Of a DNA stretch of 7,444 nt, positions 6,231-7,444 are shown piece by piece (the stretch's first letter is position 1; each line of letters starts with the position of its first letter). The stretch is from the NCBI GenBank assembly GCA_023428645.1, contig JAEYXD010000226.1:1-7444 (forward strand). The letters run 5' to 3'. The notes beneath the pieces were generated by a model, which was given only the letters and a program-made list of their open reading frames with translations, was not told where the DNA came from and searched no databases. A program made the translations under genes and the position numbers. Source of the DNA: Pseudomonadota bacterium. Its GTDB lineage: Bacteria; Pseudomonadota; Gammaproteobacteria; Steroidobacterales; Steroidobacteraceae.

Positions 6231-7274
6231 TTAGTGCAGCAGATCCAACGTGCGATCGACTTCGTCTGGATCGACGGTGAATTCGTCGCGGCCGCCCTCG
6301 GCAACCAGAAAAGAGAAGACCTGTTCCTGGCTGTCGACCGCGGCCTTCAGCACCGAGCACACGCGTTCCGGCGGTTGAATGACGAACAGCGCGGATCCCT
6401 TCGGCATCAGCATGAGCCCGTGCACCAGATGACTGCCCTCGACGCCCGCGACGACCTTCGCTCCGGCGCATGCCCGCGCGATCTCGTCGAGCGACGACTT
6501 GAGCGGATCGAGGATGCGAAAGCCACGCGTCCTCGCGAGGTGCTCGCACAGGGCCTGCTCGTTCGTGAGCACGCGCTTGTCGCCGGCCGAGCCGCGCACG
6601 AGGAAGACGCCCGGATGCGAATCGTACGAGCGCGTGCCGATCACACGCTCGCGAAATTCTCGAGCACGCTGCCGCTTGCCTTCGTTGCTCGGCACGTCAT
6701 GGAAGATGACCAGCTCTTCGAAATGCACGTTGGCGATGCGACGCGGGTTCATGGCGAGCACCGACTCGTATTCGCGCTGATGACCTGCGGGCGGCGCGCT
6801 CGTCGTGCACGGCTGTGCGATCTGCTCCGCCAACGGATAGGTGAGGCAATCGCCGAGCAACCAGCACCCGAACCAGCGATTGCCATTCCAGGTCTCGTAG
6901 AGCGCGCCTTTGACGACCTCCTCCGGCCGCCCGTACAGAGGGGGAACGCGCCCTGCACGAGGCCGCAGGTGCCGCACCGCGCCGGGCGCATACAGCACTC
7001 CGTTCACGAGGTCGACGTCGCGAAGTCGGAAACCCATCGTGGCACCGTGGACGATCTCGTAACCGCCGCGCAGATCGCGCAGGACGTCCTCCATATGGCC
7101 GAATTCGGTCTGGCGGATTCTTTCGATCTGACCAGGTAAGTATTTCGCGGCTTGCACGAAACCGTTCACTGCGGGCGCGATCTCCCACCGCTCCACGGCG
7201 ATTCCCTCGAGATCCCGAGGCTTGGCTCCGAACAAGCGTTTTACTACATGGAGTCCAGGTCTGATCGAAAGCAC
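6231..7274 (-). CDS. glycosyltransferase family 61 (DUF563) protein
   Basis: Glycosyltransferase of 347 residues, no signal peptide or membrane helix, so probably cytoplasmic and acting on a lipid-linked sugar. Recognised by the GT61 order of motifs: FGCWLLGDCLTYPLAE (135-150, the family's 'wl.D.l' element), VFLVRGSAGDKRVLTNEQAL (223-242, equivalent to the 'R....R...N' element), FRILDPLKSSLDE (252-264), and GVEGSHLVHGLMLMPKG then FVIQPPERV (277-305), corresponding to the 'G.hGagl.n..fmp.g' nucleotide-sugar region. In bacteria this family is often found in capsule, LPS and EPS loci; sugar specificity is not predictable. The GTG at 7274 is supported by GAGGA (7285-7281) six bases upstream. First gene of a two-gene minus-strand operon with the acetyltransferase. 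A 301-codon frame on the opposite strand is a shadow of it. Confidence 0.86.
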   Translation of the reverse strand: MLSIRPGLHVVKRLFGAKPRDLEGIAVERWEIAPAVNGFVQAAKYLPGQIERIRQTEFGHMEDVLRDLRGGYEIVHGATMGFRLRDVDLVNGVLYAPGAVRHLRPRAGRVPPLYGRPEEVVKGALYETWNGNRWFGCWLLGDCLTYPLAEQIAQPCTTSAPPAGHQREYESVLAMNPRRIANVHFEELVIFHDVPSNEGKRQRAREFRERVIGTRSYDSHPGVFLVRGSAGDKRVLTNEQALCEHLARTRGFRILDPLKSSLDEIARACAGAKVVAGVEGSHLVHGLMLMPKGSALFVIQPPERVCSVLKAAVDSQEQVFSFLVAEGGRDEFTVDPDEVDRTLDLLH

Positions 7275-7280
7275 GAAACG

Positions 7281-7285
7281 TCCTC
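7281..7285 (-). promoter_or_regulatory. Shine-Dalgarno of the GT61 gene
   Basis: GAGGA on the minus strand, six bases before the GTG start. It supports this GTG as the start rather than an internal ATG/GTG. Confidence 0.75.
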
Positions 7286-7338
7286 AGTGACTCATCCGAA
7301 AAAATCAGCCCGCACAGCTCCGATCCGGGCGCTCGGAC

Positions 7339-7354
7339 TGAGATGTGAATCTCA
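7339..7354. repeat. inverted repeat TGAGAT-GTGA-ATCTCA upstream of the GT61 gene
   Basis: Two perfect 6-base arms with a 4-base centre, 65 to 80 bases upstream of the GT61 start, in a 170-base leader (7275-7444) with no recognisable gene or sigma-70 promoter. It may be an operator or a small RNA hairpin in the leader; function unknown. Confidence 0.4.
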
Positions 7355-7444
7355 AAGCAGCCTGCCTCAGGACCCACTTGCATGGACCCGTGCGCCCACC
7401 CCACGGTAAGCTCGGGTCTTCTCGCGGGCACGAGTTTACCTCGC

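Noticed and set aside
6234..7139. 301-codon plus-strand frame opposite the GT61 gene
   Set aside because: The GT61 motifs and ribosome binding site are on the minus strand. The plus-strand product is rich in Arg/Ala and has no recognisable features.
1..7444. CRISPR array, insertion sequence, toxin-antitoxin, tRNA or defence system
   Set aside because: No regularly spaced repeats, transposase motifs, terminal repeats with target duplication, tRNA-like cloverleaf or defence-gene domains were found by reading both strands.

Overview
The window is part of an exopolysaccharide or surface-polysaccharide biosynthesis locus from a high-GC proteobacterium. Codon third positions are strongly GC-rich, and non-ATG starts (GTG) have Shine-Dalgarno sequences in front. 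The polymerase-like protein resembles those of exosortase/PEP-CTERM-associated EPS clusters of Gamma- and Betaproteobacteria. I cannot fix the genus; a Xanthomonadales/Steroidobacter-like gammaproteobacterium is a guess. No exosortase, PEP-CTERM protein, Wzc/Wza or initiating glycosyl-phosphate transferase is visible here.

Layout. (1) Positions 3-3662, plus strand: the end of an operon with a 5'-truncated Wzy/WaaL-type O-antigen polymerase/ligase, a GT4-type glycosyltransferase overlapping it by 4 bases, and a Wzx-type (MOP superfamily) flippase. (2) Positions 3663-3746: a short convergent gap with a perfect 14-bp hairpin that can terminate both sides. (3) Positions 3747-5258, minus strand: a secreted protein with a signal peptide, one PKD-like domain and a long region that looks like a parallel beta-helix, with a very good ribosome binding site. 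(4) Positions 5259-5674: about 415 bases without a convincing gene, holding a candidate sigma-54 promoter for the PKD gene and three inverted repeats. (5) Positions 5675-7274, minus strand: a two-gene operon of a GT61 (DUF563) glycosyltransferase followed 19 bases later by a small left-handed beta-helix acetyltransferase. (6) Positions 7275-7444: the leader of that operon, with no recognisable promoter.

Working together (inference from the families): the GT4 and GT61 enzymes add sugars to a lipid-linked repeat unit, the acetyltransferase decorates it, the flippase moves it across the inner membrane and the Wzy-like protein polymerises it. The exported PKD/beta-helix protein probably acts on or binds the finished polymer outside the cytoplasm. 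This is a fairly ordinary Wzx/Wzy-type locus. The least explained parts are the PKD/beta-helix protein and the control region in front of it. I see no transposon, CRISPR array, tRNA, rRNA or phage element.
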